The notes below the pieces were generated by a model. The model had not been told where the DNA came from. It saw only the letters and a program-made list of their open reading frames with translations, and did no database searches. This document shows positions 26,223 to 36,500 of a DNA stretch of 64,000 bases, in pieces; the first letter of the stretch is position 1; each line of letters opens with the position of its first letter. The stretch comes from Leptolyngbya sp. BL0902 (GTDB lineage Bacteria > Cyanobacteriota > Cyanobacteriia > Phormidesmidales > Phormidesmidaceae). Both the position numbers and the translations under genes were made by a program. The stretch covers positions 1,736,001 to 1,800,000 of the forward strand of contig NZ_CP046155.1 in assembly GCF_016403105.1 (NCBI RefSeq). The letters run 5' to 3'.

Positions 26223-27314
26223 CTAATCTGACGTAGATTTGCCGCGCATGGCGTCAATCTCTAGCCAGGTGATCATCACCCCCGCCACAGGCACCGCTAG
26301 AAAGAGCCCCAGCACTCCGGCCACGGTGGCTCCCACAATGAGGGCAAAAAACATCACGACAGGGTTGATATCGAGGGAATCCTTCATCACGTAGGGCAGC
26401 AGCAGATTTTCCTGCACCTGTTGCAGCGCCACACACACTACCAGCGCCGTCAGCGACATCCAGGCGCTTTGGGAGAGCAGCAGCAGGGTAATTAACCCCA
26501 CACCCAGGGTAGCCCCAATGCCGGGGATGAGATCCAGTAGACCTGCGATTAGCCCCAAAAAGGCGGCGTAGGGAATGCCCAGCAGCAGAAAAACCAGAAA
26601 CGTTGATCCGCCAAAGAACAAAGACAGCAGCAGCAGCCCCCAAAAGAAGCCCAGCAGGTTGTGCTGTACCACGGTATTGAAGCGCTTTTTGTGGCGAATG
26701 GGTAGATGCTTGAGCAGCCACCACCACACCTTGGCCCCGTCCAGCATCATAAACAGCGTGACCACGGCGATGAGAATGGCTAGTACCAGGTTCGCCAGGG
26801 TAGACTGGAGCAGCCCTAGCCCAGCCGTCAGCACCGACACCGCCTGACTTTGGATGTGGGGTTCTAGCCCCTGCACCTGCACCGGAATGTTCCAGGCTCG
26901 AAATAGGCTGTCGAGGTCGTTCACCCAGGGCATTACCGAGGCTGAGAGGCTTTGCAGGTTAGCCACCAACTGCTGCCCCTGGGAAATCACGACGGTACCC
27001 AAGGTGAGGGACAATCCTACCGCGATGGCCAGGGCCGTCAAAAACACGGCAATGGTGGCCAGGGCTTTGGGTAGCCAGCGACTCAGCCAAGTGGCAGGAT
27101 GGCTGAGCAAAAAAGCCAAGATTGTGGCCGTGACAAAAACCGCAATGAGCACCCGAAAGTAGGCCAGAAGCTGGATCAGCGCCCAACCGCTGGCGAACAA
27201 CAGCAAAAAGCGGATCAGCACATGGTTACTAATTACGCTCCAGATTCCTTCCGCCTCGGTATTTTCGATGTCGTCGGGGGCGGGCGGCTCTCGGTTGAAC
27301 TCCTCAAGTCTCAT
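26223..27314 (-). CDS. AI-2E family transporter (PerM-type permease)
   Basis: 363 residues with about eight membrane helices in the typical pattern: a pair near 35-75, one near 85-110, and the cluster after residue 215. The family stretch IPYAAFLGLIAGLLDLIPGIGA near 250 and the C-terminal ALIVGATVAGVLGLFLAVPV are characteristic. Family members export small molecules or ions. Autoinducer-2 transport is known only for some, and cyanobacterial substrates are unknown. The N-terminal 25 residues are acidic and cytoplasmic. The DUF2288 gene downstream is 18 bases before the start and on the same strand. Confidence 0.88.
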   Translation of the reverse strand: MRLEEFNREPPAPDDIENTEAEGIWSVISNHVLIRFLLLFASGWALIQLLAYFRVLIAVFVTATILAFLLSHPATWLSRWLPKALATIAVFLTALAIAVGLSLTLGTVVISQGQQLVANLQSLSASVMPWVNDLDSLFRAWNIPVQVQGLEPHIQSQAVSVLTAGLGLLQSTLANLVLAILIAVVTLFMMLDGAKVWWWLLKHLPIRHKKRFNTVVQHNLLGFFWGLLLLSLFFGGSTFLVFLLLGIPYAAFLGLIAGLLDLIPGIGATLGVGLITLLLLSQSAWMSLTALVVCVALQQVQENLLLPYVMKDSLDINPVVMFFALIVGATVAGVLGLFLAVPVAGVMITWLEIDAMRGKSTSD

Positions 27315-27332
27315 AGCCTGTCGTCAGCCCAA

Positions 27333-27662
27333 TTAGGCCAAGGGAAGGTCGGGGAACATCGTCTCTGGGGCCTCACTATCTTGCACTAGCACAAAGGGCT
27401 GCACAATCAGGGACTGAAAGCGCTTGCCCACGGCCTGGGCCCAGGTTTCTAGCTGGTGGGGAGAGGGCTTGGTAATCAGGGCCTCCGCCATCCAGCGGTT
27501 GACGGCAGCCACGTCGTCGGTGGCAATCGCCACGCCTACTTCGGCCAAGTCCAGCCGCGCATCCACCAGCACCACCGCCCCCCGGTCTGCATGGGGGCTG
27601 AGCCAGCGCCATTCCGCTGGCCCTACCATTTCAGTGAGTTCGGCTTTGAGGTCTTGGGTCAT
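27333..27662 (-). CDS. DUF2288 family protein
   Basis: 109 residues. It begins MTQDLKAELTEM, has EWRWLSPHADRGAVVLVDARLDL split by family-typical aromatic residues, and ends with the hallmark SLIVQPFVLVQD. DUF2288 is a small soluble family of unknown function in cyanobacteria and proteobacteria. The ATG at 27662 is chosen because the family starts there; the open frame extends far upstream without family-like sequence. It lies 18 bases upstream of the AI-2E-type permease gene on the same strand, so the two are probably co-transcribed. Confidence 0.8.
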   Translation of the reverse strand: MTQDLKAELTEMVGPAEWRWLSPHADRGAVVLVDARLDLAEVGVAIATDDVAAVNRWMAEALITKPSPHQLETWAQAVGKRFQSLIVQPFVLVQDSEAPETMFPDLPLA

Positions 27663-27801
27663 GGACGTTGCGGGGAGTGGGAAGAACAACAGGCTTACCG
27701 GATCAGCATAACGCACTGTCCGACCGCCCTTGGAGGCGGATCGATGGTGGGGCGATCTCCGTAGGCCCATACATTGCCCTACTCCAGTGATGGGCGTGAC
27801 C

Positions 27802-29142
27802 TCAGAACCCCCAGGTGCGCCTTGGCCCCAAATCCAGGTGGATGATGTTGGGGATGTTGCTGTAGATGCCGATGCCACCGGGCCAGCTCAGCATCACGGC
27901 GTTGGCCACCTGGCGACCGCTCATGCCCTGCACCTGCAAATCGACGGCGTTGCCCACTAGGTGCTGGCTACGGGTAGCCCCGCCCACAGCGGCATTGACA
28001 TCGGGGGGACGGTACCAGGAATTGACCCGAAAGGGCCGTCCAATGCGGTTACGGACGGGTTGTAAGGCTCTGGCTAGGGCAATGATGTTATCGGCAATGG
28101 CCTTGGTGGGGGGGATGCGGGTCGCGTCACGGGTGGCCTCTCCCCAGGTGAAGTTGCCCCCCGGAATAATTGGTTGATCCGTATAAAAGGTAGAGGTATA
28201 CCCCGGCAGTCGGAAAGGCCGTCCAGTAAACTGCGGCGGTGGCGGCGGCGGCGGCGGTGGTGGCGGCGGTGGTGGCGGCGGTGGTGGCGGCGGTGCCACC
28301 GGACGAGGATAGACCACTCGGCCAGCCTGTTCTACCTGGGCATGGCCCTCAAACACATACCAGGTATTAAAGCCCGCCAGGTCGTCTTTGACGTATTTGA
28401 AAGTGAACCGAATGTGGCCGTTAAAGCTACCCTGGGCATCGGCGAAGGCATAGCTGGCCAGCACGTAGGTGGTGCCCCGGGTAACGGTGATCATCTCCGC
28501 CGCCGCGAGTTGGCTAGATTGCAGCGGTCGCCGTTTAAAGGGGGTATCGCGGTTGACCCGCAGGATAAAGGCATTAGGATCTTCGCGGGGGTAGACCACA
28601 TCGCCGTCAAAGGTGACAAAGGCGTGGGGCGTAAAGGTAAACCAGGTGCTACGCCCTTGGATGAAGTCTTGGGTATCGCGAATGGCAAACTTGATGTGGT
28701 TATTAAAGTTGCCCTGGGAGTCGCTGAAGGCGTAGGAATGCAGGTTAAACTGCTGCCCCCGTCGTGCTGAGGCCCGCTCGCTAGGGTCGAGCAAGGTGGA
28801 ATCTAAGGGACGGCGCTTGAGGATAGTGTCGCGGTTGATCCACAGGACGGGCATACTCTCCTGGTCTTCTAGGGGGTAGAGGATCACCCCATCGGCTGAC
28901 TCCACCTGGGCATCGCCACTGAAGACAAACCAGGTATTGAACCCGTTGATACTGCGGTCTCGCATGGCAAACCTGATGTGCCCGTTGAAGGGGCCATTGA
29001 TGTCGGCATAGGCGTAGGAATGCAGGGGGTAGGTGCTGCCTGCCGCGATGGCTACCTGCTCGTTGGGTTGCAGGGCATCCGCTGGTTCGGGGCGCATTTT
29101 AAACACCGTAGCCCGATTCACACGCAAAACTTGATTACTCAT
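27802..29142 (-). CDS. M15 peptidase-like protein with three N-terminal repeats and a polyproline linker
   Basis: About 446 residues from the ATG at 29142. Three repeats of 90-95 residues each begin LRVNRxTxFKxRP or the variant LWINRDTILKRRP, and contain the conserved SYAxxDxxGxFNxHIxF and TWFxF blocks. A run of about 20 prolines follows near residue 285. The C-terminal 120 residues are a peptidase M15A-type domain: SWYRPPDVNAAVGGATRSQH, NAVDLQV and IIHLDLG supply the zinc ligands. Such domains cut D-Ala peptides of peptidoglycan. No signal peptide is seen, so export is unclear. The repeats are probably a binding domain, but I do not recognise them. Confidence 0.78.
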   Translation of the reverse strand: MSNQVLRVNRATVFKMRPEPADALQPNEQVAIAAGSTYPLHSYAYADINGPFNGHIRFAMRDRSINGFNTWFVFSGDAQVESADGVILYPLEDQESMPVLWINRDTILKRRPLDSTLLDPSERASARRGQQFNLHSYAFSDSQGNFNNHIKFAIRDTQDFIQGRSTWFTFTPHAFVTFDGDVVYPREDPNAFILRVNRDTPFKRRPLQSSQLAAAEMITVTRGTTYVLASYAFADAQGSFNGHIRFTFKYVKDDLAGFNTWYVFEGHAQVEQAGRVVYPRPVAPPPPPPPPPPPPPPPPPPPPQFTGRPFRLPGYTSTFYTDQPIIPGGNFTWGEATRDATRIPPTKAIADNIIALARALQPVRNRIGRPFRVNSWYRPPDVNAAVGGATRSQHLVGNAVDLQVQGMSGRQVANAVMLSWPGGIGIYSNIPNIIHLDLGPRRTWGF

Positions 29143-29402
29143 CGCGATGCCCTGTAAAAAAGCCGACACACCGAGGGAGGCTGGGGAACGCCGCCCAGTG
29201 TAGCCCAAATTATTGTAGGCGGCAGCGGTTCCCTCCAGGCCATGAATCTCACGTTATGGCGGCTAGCCCCAATCCTGGTCATTTACCCCCGATTGAAACA
29301 TCAATCCCGCTCTGGCTTAATCTGCTGTTGACTGAGGTTTCCGCCACGAAGAAAGCCTCAGTCCGTATAGGGGGGGTATTCGGATAGAGCATTGGGCCAC
29401 AA

Positions 29403-29855
29403 TCAGGCCAGCAGACCACGGGCCAGCATAGCCGCCAAGAGCGGAATCAGCGCCAAACCCAGCAGTTCTCCCCGCACAATCCAGACAAACCGTTGGCCTT
29501 GGGCGGTGGTGAGGGTGGGGGGTTCTGCCTTGCGTAGGCCGCCAATCCAGGTCAGCACGGAAATCGTGGGATAGAGCGACAGGAGCCCCACCCCAATAAA
29601 CAGCCCCACCTTGGCGTGGAACACAGGGTTGTGGAGGTAGTAGTCGGCCCCTTGGCCAAAGTACATCACGCGCAAAATGCCCGTGACCAGCACAGTGACG
29701 GCGGCAAGGCCATAGAGACTATCGGTGATCACCAAGCGCCACGCTTGCTTGAGGGTGATCTCGGCGGAAAAGAGCTGGTGTTCGACCACCAGAGCAGCAA
29801 AGGCCACCATAAAACTAAGGTAATGCAGGTAGGCGGTCAGGGCGCTGTTCCACAT
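29403..29855 (-). CDS. DUF2214 family membrane protein
   Basis: 150 residues with four predicted membrane helices. The family pattern is clear: a first helix with LHYLSFMVAFAALVVEH, a middle helix with YGLAAVTVLVTGILRVMYFG, GADYYLHNPVFHAKVGLF, and a last helix near the C-terminus. The conserved histidines in helices 1 and 3 suggest a heme- or metal-binding role in the membrane, but DUF2214 is uncharacterised. It is 86 bases upstream of the amidotransferase gene's stop codon on the same strand. Confidence 0.82.
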   Translation of the reverse strand: MWNSALTAYLHYLSFMVAFAALVVEHQLFSAEITLKQAWRLVITDSLYGLAAVTVLVTGILRVMYFGQGADYYLHNPVFHAKVGLFIGVGLLSLYPTISVLTWIGGLRKAEPPTLTTAQGQRFVWIVRGELLGLALIPLLAAMLARGLLA

Positions 29856-29940
29856 GGGCTGTCCTCACTCGGAAAGGTATTGGGGGAAAGTAGGTTGGGG
29901 AAGGCTCCGTCAGGAACAAAAACCCAAACGGTTAACTACC

Positions 29941-30687
29941 TTAGCAGAGGATTGGGAGGCTACAGGGCGGTGTGTCTTGGGCAGCGGCCTGCACCTGGGC
30001 ATACCAGCATTGGGCGAGGGTTTCGGTAAACTGATCGGCTTTGGCCCAGTGTTGATCAAACTGTTGCTGAACCTCCTCCAGGAGGTGGGGGGATTGGGTT
30101 TTGACGGTGTTTGACAAAAACGCCCACCAGCCCCGGAAAATATCAGGAGTCGCTTCGGGGTGGAACTGGAGCCCGTAGGTGTGGGAGCCCAGACGAAAGG
30201 CTTGGTGCTTGCAGCGGTCGCTGGTCATTAGCCAGTCGGCCCCCGCCGGGAGGTCAAAGGTGTCGAAGTGCCACTCCAGCATCGGCATACCGTCAGGAAA
30301 GTTCTGAAGCCAGGGTTCTGGAGCTGCTGTAGCGACTGGAAACAACGGCGTAAAGCCCAACTCAGGCGTGGTATTGGCATAGACCGCTGCCCCAAAGGAT
30401 CGGGCAATCAACTGGGCTCCTAGGCAGATTCCAAGGACGGGCTTATGCTGGCGGTGGAACTGCCGAATCAGCGTCATGGTTCGCTGGAGGTGGGGAAAAT
30501 GCTCGTCGTCCCAAGCCTGCATAGGGCCACCCAATACCAGAAGACCGTGGTACTCGCCCTGGGGTGGATGGGATCGCTGGGCGGCGTTCCAGGTGTGGAG
30601 CCAAGCTCCCTGCAACTCCAGGTATCGCCCCAGCAACCCCGCTGGAACGGTGTCTATATGCTGTACAACGAGAATGTCGGTGGACAC
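29941..30687 (-). CDS. Class I glutamine amidotransferase-like protein
   Basis: About 248 residues. The triad of class I amidotransferases is visible: the nucleophile in LGICLGAQLIA near residue 95, and the histidine and glutamate in LQFHPEATPD near 185. LLVLGGPMQAWDDEHFP near residue 50 is typical of the stand-alone GMP-synthase-like amidotransferases of unknown partner. A GTG at 30687 is chosen because GGGAGG precedes it by nine bases and it sits just before the first strand; a TTG 48 bases upstream is the alternative. Confidence 0.85.
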   Translation of the reverse strand: MSTDILVVQHIDTVPAGLLGRYLELQGAWLHTWNAAQRSHPPQGEYHGLLVLGGPMQAWDDEHFPHLQRTMTLIRQFHRQHKPVLGICLGAQLIARSFGAAVYANTTPELGFTPLFPVATAAPEPWLQNFPDGMPMLEWHFDTFDLPAGADWLMTSDRCKHQAFRLGSHTYGLQFHPEATPDIFRGWWAFLSNTVKTQSPHLLEEVQQQFDQHWAKADQFTETLAQCWYAQVQAAAQDTPPCSLPILC

Positions 30688-30779
30688 AGACGTTAGCCTC
30701 CCAAGGCATGGGTAATAGCTCAGACTGAACAGCAAGCATCAGCCTGGGATAATGCCTAGGACAGCATAGCCCTAAACCT

Positions 30780-33188
30780 CTAAGGATTTGATAACCCCGG
30801 AGCCGGATCACTCATGAGTTGGCGCATGGTGGTGAGCAGTTGCTTGGGGTTGACGGGGTGCACCAGGGTAGCGGCGGCTCCGGCCTGCCGAGCCTGACGA
30901 TCTTGGTCGGGGGAAAGATCCGCCGTGAGGGCCAAAATTTTGACCCTAGGATGGTGGAGGGACTGCCCCAGGGCGGTAATAATGTCGTAGCTGTTGGCGC
31001 TAGCGAGACCTAGGTTGATAATGATGGCGGCGGGCTGAAGCAGCTCTACCTGATCCAGTACCCGCGATCCGTCCACAATCCAAATCACCTGATAGTCGGC
31101 GGCGGTGAGCATATCGCAGATAATGCTGGCGTTTTCCTCGTTGTCTTCCACCAGCACAATTCGACCGACCACGGGCTCATCCACCGGGGGGGACGGAATC
31201 GGAGAGTCGCCCTGGCGGCGCTGAAGGGGAATACGGACGCTAAACAGCGATCCTGAACCCACCTTAGACACCACTTTGATGGATCCACCATGGAGTTCTA
31301 CCAGTTGTTTAGTCAGGGCTAAACCCAGCCCTGTGCCCTGGTATTCTCGCTGGCGCACGTTTTCGAGTTGTTGAAACTTCTGAAACAGAAGCGGTTGGGC
31401 CGATTCTGGAATGCCAATGCCCGTATCGCTCACCTCAAACACCGCCACGTTTTGCTCTCGCCGCACCCGCAGGGTGACTTTGCCCTCGGCGGGGGTAAAC
31501 TTCACAGCATTGCTCAGCAGGTTGCTGAGAATTTGCCGCACCCGACGCGGATCCGCCACAAAGCTATCCTGGTCTGGGGCAATCTTGAGATCAAGCACCA
31601 CATCCAGGTCATTTCTGGCGGCTTCGGCCCGAAAGGCATCGACGCTTTGGCGGCTCAGGGAAGTAAGGGAAAACTCGCGGACTTCTAAAACGGTGCGGCC
31701 CGACTCGATTTTAGATACCTCCAAAATGTCATTGATGACGGTGAGTAGGTGTTCGCCGCTGGTGTGGATGGTATTGAGGTAATCCCGCTGGCGTTCGCTC
31801 AAGTCCCCCAACGACCAGCGCAGCAGCGTGGCCGACATGCCAATGATGTAGGTAAGGGGCGTTCGTAACTCGTGGCTCATGGTGGCCAAAAAGTCGCTCT
31901 TGGCTCGGTTGGCGGCCTGGGCGGCGGCCAGGGCATCCCGCAAATCCTGGGTGCGCTCAATCACGCAGACCTCTAGGTTTTGGGTTTGGCGCTGCAACTG
32001 CTGATAGAGCTGGGCCTGGTTGATGGCGATGGACAGGTGCTCGGCGATGTGGCCTAAAAACTCAATTTCCCAGGCTTCCCAGTGGCGTTGGGCATTGCAC
32101 TGATGGACAATCAGCAATCCCCAAAGCTGCTGCCCCACCAAAATCGGCACCACCACCTTAGACTTCACCCCCACCTGGGCCAAAAAGTTGTGGAGGCAGG
32201 GCACCGAGGCGTAGGTTTCGTCAATGTCATCCACCACAACGGTTTGGCCCGCCAGGTAACGCTCCCGACAGGGGGGCGAGTGGCTAAAGCAAAAATTCTC
32301 GGTGTAGTGCAGCACCGAGGACAGGGTTTCGCTGGCCTTGGCTTCGTAGGTGATGTAGCCCCCTTGGCGGGCAGGCTTGGCCACGACCTCCGCTAAGGAA
32401 TGCGGGGCATGGGCGCTCTGGTCAGGGGATAGCGAGGGCAGGGCCTTGGATGCGGCCTGTGGGAGGGAGTCTGAAGGCAGATTCGACCATGAGTCTGAGG
32501 GTGAGCCCAAACCTGGATCGGAGCTTGGATCTGAACTTGGTGCCGCCTGGTCATGGGCTGAAGACTCCGAAAATTGGTAGATCAACAGCCGATCTGCCTG
32601 GAGAAAATGCCGCACTTCCGACACCGTGGTTTGCAAAATCACCGATAAATCAAGGCTCTCTTGGATTTTTGTCACCACCTGATTCAGCACCAAGCTGCGC
32701 TCAAGCTGGCGATCTAGGCGATCTTGGACGGGCTTGCAGGCAGAGGGCACAGCCGTGATACAAAAGTCTAGCCACGCCAGCATGAACTGGGCCTGGGCCG
32801 CAGGATCCAACGGGCCAAGGTGTTGCCTCAAATCTGCCAGATGAGCCCGTTGCGCTGGATGATCCGAGGCCGCGACCCCATCGTCTAGGAATGCCTGAAT
32901 AGCCGACGGATCCATCACTAGGTAAAGCGCGACCCCATCGGGCGGCACGGCCTGGGCTGCTTCAGTCTCCAGCGGCTCCTGAATAGGCTCCGCCAGCAAC
33001 AGCACCGCCAGCGATGGGCCAAGGAGACCCCAAAATTGATCCGATGGCTGAAGCGCTTGGGGATAGTCTGCTTCGGTAATGAGGGTAAGCTGATAGCGCT
33101 GGCTATATTGATCCAGGAACAGCCCCATAGAATCCAGCACTGTTCTGGTAATAATCTGTTGAGCACTATCCGGAAAAAGCCTCGGCAT
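30780..33188 (-). CDS. Hybrid sensor histidine kinase with GAF domain and degenerate receiver
   Basis: 802 residues. The first 170 residues form an unassigned N-terminal module without membrane helices. A GAF domain (175-415) is split by an S/P/D-rich insert of about 50 residues. It ends with YASVPCLHNFLAQVGVKSKV, which aligns with the chromophore-cysteine region of phytochrome-type GAFs. HisKA (around 440) has its histidine in [14 protein letters not shown], and HATPase_c has LLSNAVKFTPAEG, DTGIGIP and GTGLGLAL. In the C-terminal receiver the phospho-acceptor is replaced (AAIIINLGL) and the usual KP is HP, so it is probably not phosphorylated. The kinase part looks active. Confidence 0.9.
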   Translation of the reverse strand: MPRLFPDSAQQIITRTVLDSMGLFLDQYSQRYQLTLITEADYPQALQPSDQFWGLLGPSLAVLLLAEPIQEPLETEAAQAVPPDGVALYLVMDPSAIQAFLDDGVAASDHPAQRAHLADLRQHLGPLDPAAQAQFMLAWLDFCITAVPSACKPVQDRLDRQLERSLVLNQVVTKIQESLDLSVILQTTVSEVRHFLQADRLLIYQFSESSAHDQAAPSSDPSSDPGLGSPSDSWSNLPSDSLPQAASKALPSLSPDQSAHAPHSLAEVVAKPARQGGYITYEAKASETLSSVLHYTENFCFSHSPPCRERYLAGQTVVVDDIDETYASVPCLHNFLAQVGVKSKVVVPILVGQQLWGLLIVHQCNAQRHWEAWEIEFLGHIAEHLSIAINQAQLYQQLQRQTQNLEVCVIERTQDLRDALAAAQAANRAKSDFLATMSHELRTPLTYIIGMSATLLRWSLGDLSERQRDYLNTIHTSGEHLLTVINDILEVSKIESGRTVLEVREFSLTSLSRQSVDAFRAEAARNDLDVVLDLKIAPDQDSFVADPRRVRQILSNLLSNAVKFTPAEGKVTLRVRREQNVAVFEVSDTGIGIPESAQPLLFQKFQQLENVRQREYQGTGLGLALTKQLVELHGGSIKVVSKVGSGSLFSVRIPLQRRQGDSPIPSPPVDEPVVGRIVLVEDNEENASIICDMLTAADYQVIWIVDGSRVLDQVELLQPAAIIINLGLASANSYDIITALGQSLHHPRVKILALTADLSPDQDRQARQAGAAATLVHPVNPKQLLTTMRQLMSDPAPGLSNP

Positions 33189-33525
33189 TCGCTTATTTAG
33201 GGGCTGAAATCGCCCATTTTAGGTTCGTTTTCGTGAAAGCCAGCCTGTTATGAAGGGAAATCTAAAGGATCAATCGAAGTCAATATCCTATCGGTGACGG
33301 GTGCTAAAGTCAGTGAAAAAACTAGATATCTTAATCGTTGATGGCCATGCTCCGCCGATGCCAGAGTGGCGTTAAGGGTGCCTGCCCTCTACGGACATCT
33401 GGCGGGAGATGGTAGGACATCGCCCATAAATCGTTATTGTCTATAGTAGCTTTGGCCGTGCCTCCTCTCCGGCATCCGCTAGAGTTCCTTCAGATTTTGG
33501 CGTTCCTTCTCTTCAACCCTGTCCT
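33189..33525. other. Divergent intergenic region between the kinase and cobN
   Basis: About 340 bases with the promoters of two divergent genes. I looked for the B12-box and conserved core of a cobalamin riboswitch upstream of cobN and did not find them. No other feature can be supported. Confidence 0.4.
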
Positions 33526-36500
33526 ATGCATCGCTTAGCTGCCACCCCCGGAGGGTGGACTCCCGACACCGACGGCGTGATTTTTGTGGAGCAATCCCCC
33601 GCCGATTGGGTTTTCCTCACCGCCGCCGATACCGAAATTCAGACCCTCGCCGCTGCCCAAAAGCGTTTACCCCAGGGCTTTCCCTCGCTGCGTGTGGCCA
33701 ACCTGCTCCAGCTTCAGCAGCAGTTGGCCATCGATACCTACGCCGACACGGTACTCAACCACGCCAAGGTCATCATCCTGCGAATCCTCGGTGGCCGCGC
33801 CTACTGGCCCTATGGTCTAGAGGTCGTCCAAGATACCGCCGCCCAAACCGGATCCCACCTGATTGTCCTCCCTGGAGATGATCGGCCCGCCCCGGATTTA
33901 ATCAGCCATTCCACCGTGCCCCTCACCGTGGCCAATCAACTCTGGCGCTACCTAAATGAAGGCGGCGTGGAGAATATGACCCACGGGCTGTTGTGGCTGG
34001 GCGATCAGCTTTTTGGCACCAATTATCGGCCCCCAGAACCCCAGGAAATTCCAAAAGTGGGGTGCTATCCGTTTGGCCTAGCCTCTGCTGCCCTCACCCC
34101 TAGCCCCCACTCCCCACTCCCCACTCCCCACTCCCCACTCCCCATCGGACTTCTCTTTTACCGCGCCCACTACCTGGCAGGCAACACCGCCCCCATCGAC
34201 GCCCTCTGTGCTGCCCTAGTGGAACGAGGTTTGTCGCCCATCCCGGTGTATGTGTCGTCGTTGCAGGATCCCGATGTGCAGGCGGAACTGTTGGCGCTAC
34301 TGAAGCCCAAGGACAGCCCCGGCATTGAGGTGCTGCTGAATACCACCAGTTTTTCCGTGGCCAAGCTGGATGGCGGTACGCCCAACCTGGATCTCTGGGA
34401 ACGGCTGGATGTGCCCGTGTTGCAGGTGATCCTCAGCGGCGGCACCCAGGAAGCATGGGCCAACCAAAGCCTGGGCCTTTCCCCTAGGGATATCGCCATG
34501 AACGTGGCCCTGCCGGAGGTGGATGGGCGGATTATTACCCGTGCGGTGTCCTTCAAGGCGGCACAGCAGCGCAGCGATGCCCTAGAAACCGATGTCGTCA
34601 CCTATGAACCCGTGCCCGACCGGGTAGATTTTGTGGCGGATTTGGCGCGGCATTGGGCCACCCTGCGCCGCACTCCCGTGGCCGAACGCCGCATTGCCCT
34701 GGTGTTGGCCAACTATCCCAACCGCGATGGTCGCTTAGCCAATGGGGTCGGCCTAGATACACCCCAAAGCGCCATTGAAATCCTCCACGCCCTCCAAGCC
34801 GCTGGCTACACCGTAGGCGATATTCCCACCGATGGCGACGACCTGATCCAACGCCTCACCGCTGGCCCCACCAACGACCCCGAAGGCCGAGACTTCCGCC
34901 AAATTCGCCAAACCCTGCCCCAAGCTGACTACCTCGCCCACTTCCACCACCTCCCCGCCCCTGTCCAATCCGGCATGGTAGAACGCTGGGGCCAACCCAC
35001 CCCCCACACCCCCGACTCCAGCCCCAATTCCCAGTCCCCAACCCCCATTCCCCATTCCCCATTCCCCATTCCCGGCCTCCAACTCGGCAACGTCTTCATC
35101 GGCATCCAACCCAGCCGGGGCTACGACGTAGATCCCTCCCTCAACTACCACGCCCCCGACCTCGAACCCACCCACGATTACCTCGCCTTTTACCTGTGGC
35201 TGCGGAAGAGTTTTGGAGCGCAGGCCATCGTCCATGTGGGCAAGCACGGCAACTTAGAATGGCTCCCCGGCAAGGGTGTCGGCCTTTCCCAAGATTGCTA
35301 CCCCGAAGCCATGTTTGGCCCCCTGCCCCACCTCTATCCCTTCATCGTCAACGATCCGGGGGAAGGCTCCCAGGCCAAACGCCGCGCCCAGGCGGTGATT
35401 CTCGACCACCTGACGCCGCCCCTCACCCGCGCCGAACTCTACGGCCCCCTGCAACAGCTAGAAGGCTTGGTAGACGAATACTACGAAGCCCAAAGCCTCG
35501 ACCCCACCCGGCTCAAGGTCATCGGCGATAAACTCCTCACCCTCCTCACCGAAACCCACCTCCTTAGCGAAATTTCCCCAAAAATCACCTCAAATTCCCC
35601 CCAAAATCACCCTCTCCCCCTCCCCTCGTCCACCAATCTCCCCCTCTCCCCCTCCCAAAATCTCCCCACCCTCCTACCCACCCTCGACACCTACCTCTGC
35701 GAACTCAAGGAAGCCCAAATCCGCGACGGCCTCCACATCTTTGGCCGCTGCCCCGACGGTCGCCAACTGCGGGACTTAATCCTCGCCATTGCCCGCCACC
35801 CCGGCCCCGGTCGCCAGGGGCTTACCCGCGCCATCGCGGAAACCTGGAACCTCGACCTCGACCCCCTCACCGCCGACCTGGGGGCACCCTTCGATCCCGC
35901 CTGCCAATCAGGGAGTCATCCCTCATTACACACCTGCCGCATCGTTGGCGATGTTGTTGAAGCATTAGAAGAAGAAGCCGCTCGGTTCGTGGAAGCCTTG
36001 CTACACGGAGAGTCCCCTGATCCGAGCCGCCCTCACCCTAGCCCTCTCCCAGAGGGAGAGGGAACCGGAGGTATACCTGACACTCAGCTAGAAATAGATC
36101 AGTCACTATCTGAGAACCTAACCCACTCCCCCTCTAGCCCCCCTCTCCCGGGGGGAGAGGGGCTGGGGGTGAGGGCCAACCTCCCTACCGAAGAGAACTC
36201 ACCCCTTACCCCTGAACTCCACTGGATCCAAACCACCCTCCTCCCCGCCCTAATCCGCACCCGCGACGAAATCACCTACTTACTTAAGGGTCTGGACGGT
36301 CGCTATGTGCCCAGCGGCCCCGCCGGAGCGCCCACCCGCAACCGCCCGGATGTGCTGCCCACCGGGCGAAATTTCTTTTCCGTAGACATTCGCGCCATCC
36401 CCACCGAAAGCGCCTGGGATGTGGGCCGACGGGCGGCGGAAACCCTGATTGTGCAATACACCCAGGACAACGGCGACTATCCCCAAACCCTGGGCCTGTC

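Noticed and set aside
33189-33525. Cobalamin riboswitch upstream of cobN
   Set aside because: No B12 box or conserved core was found in the 337 bases before the gene.
34105-34144. Heptamer array considered as a CRISPR or minisatellite locus
   Set aside because: Units are 7 bases with no spacers and are within the cobN frame; treated as an intragenic repeat.
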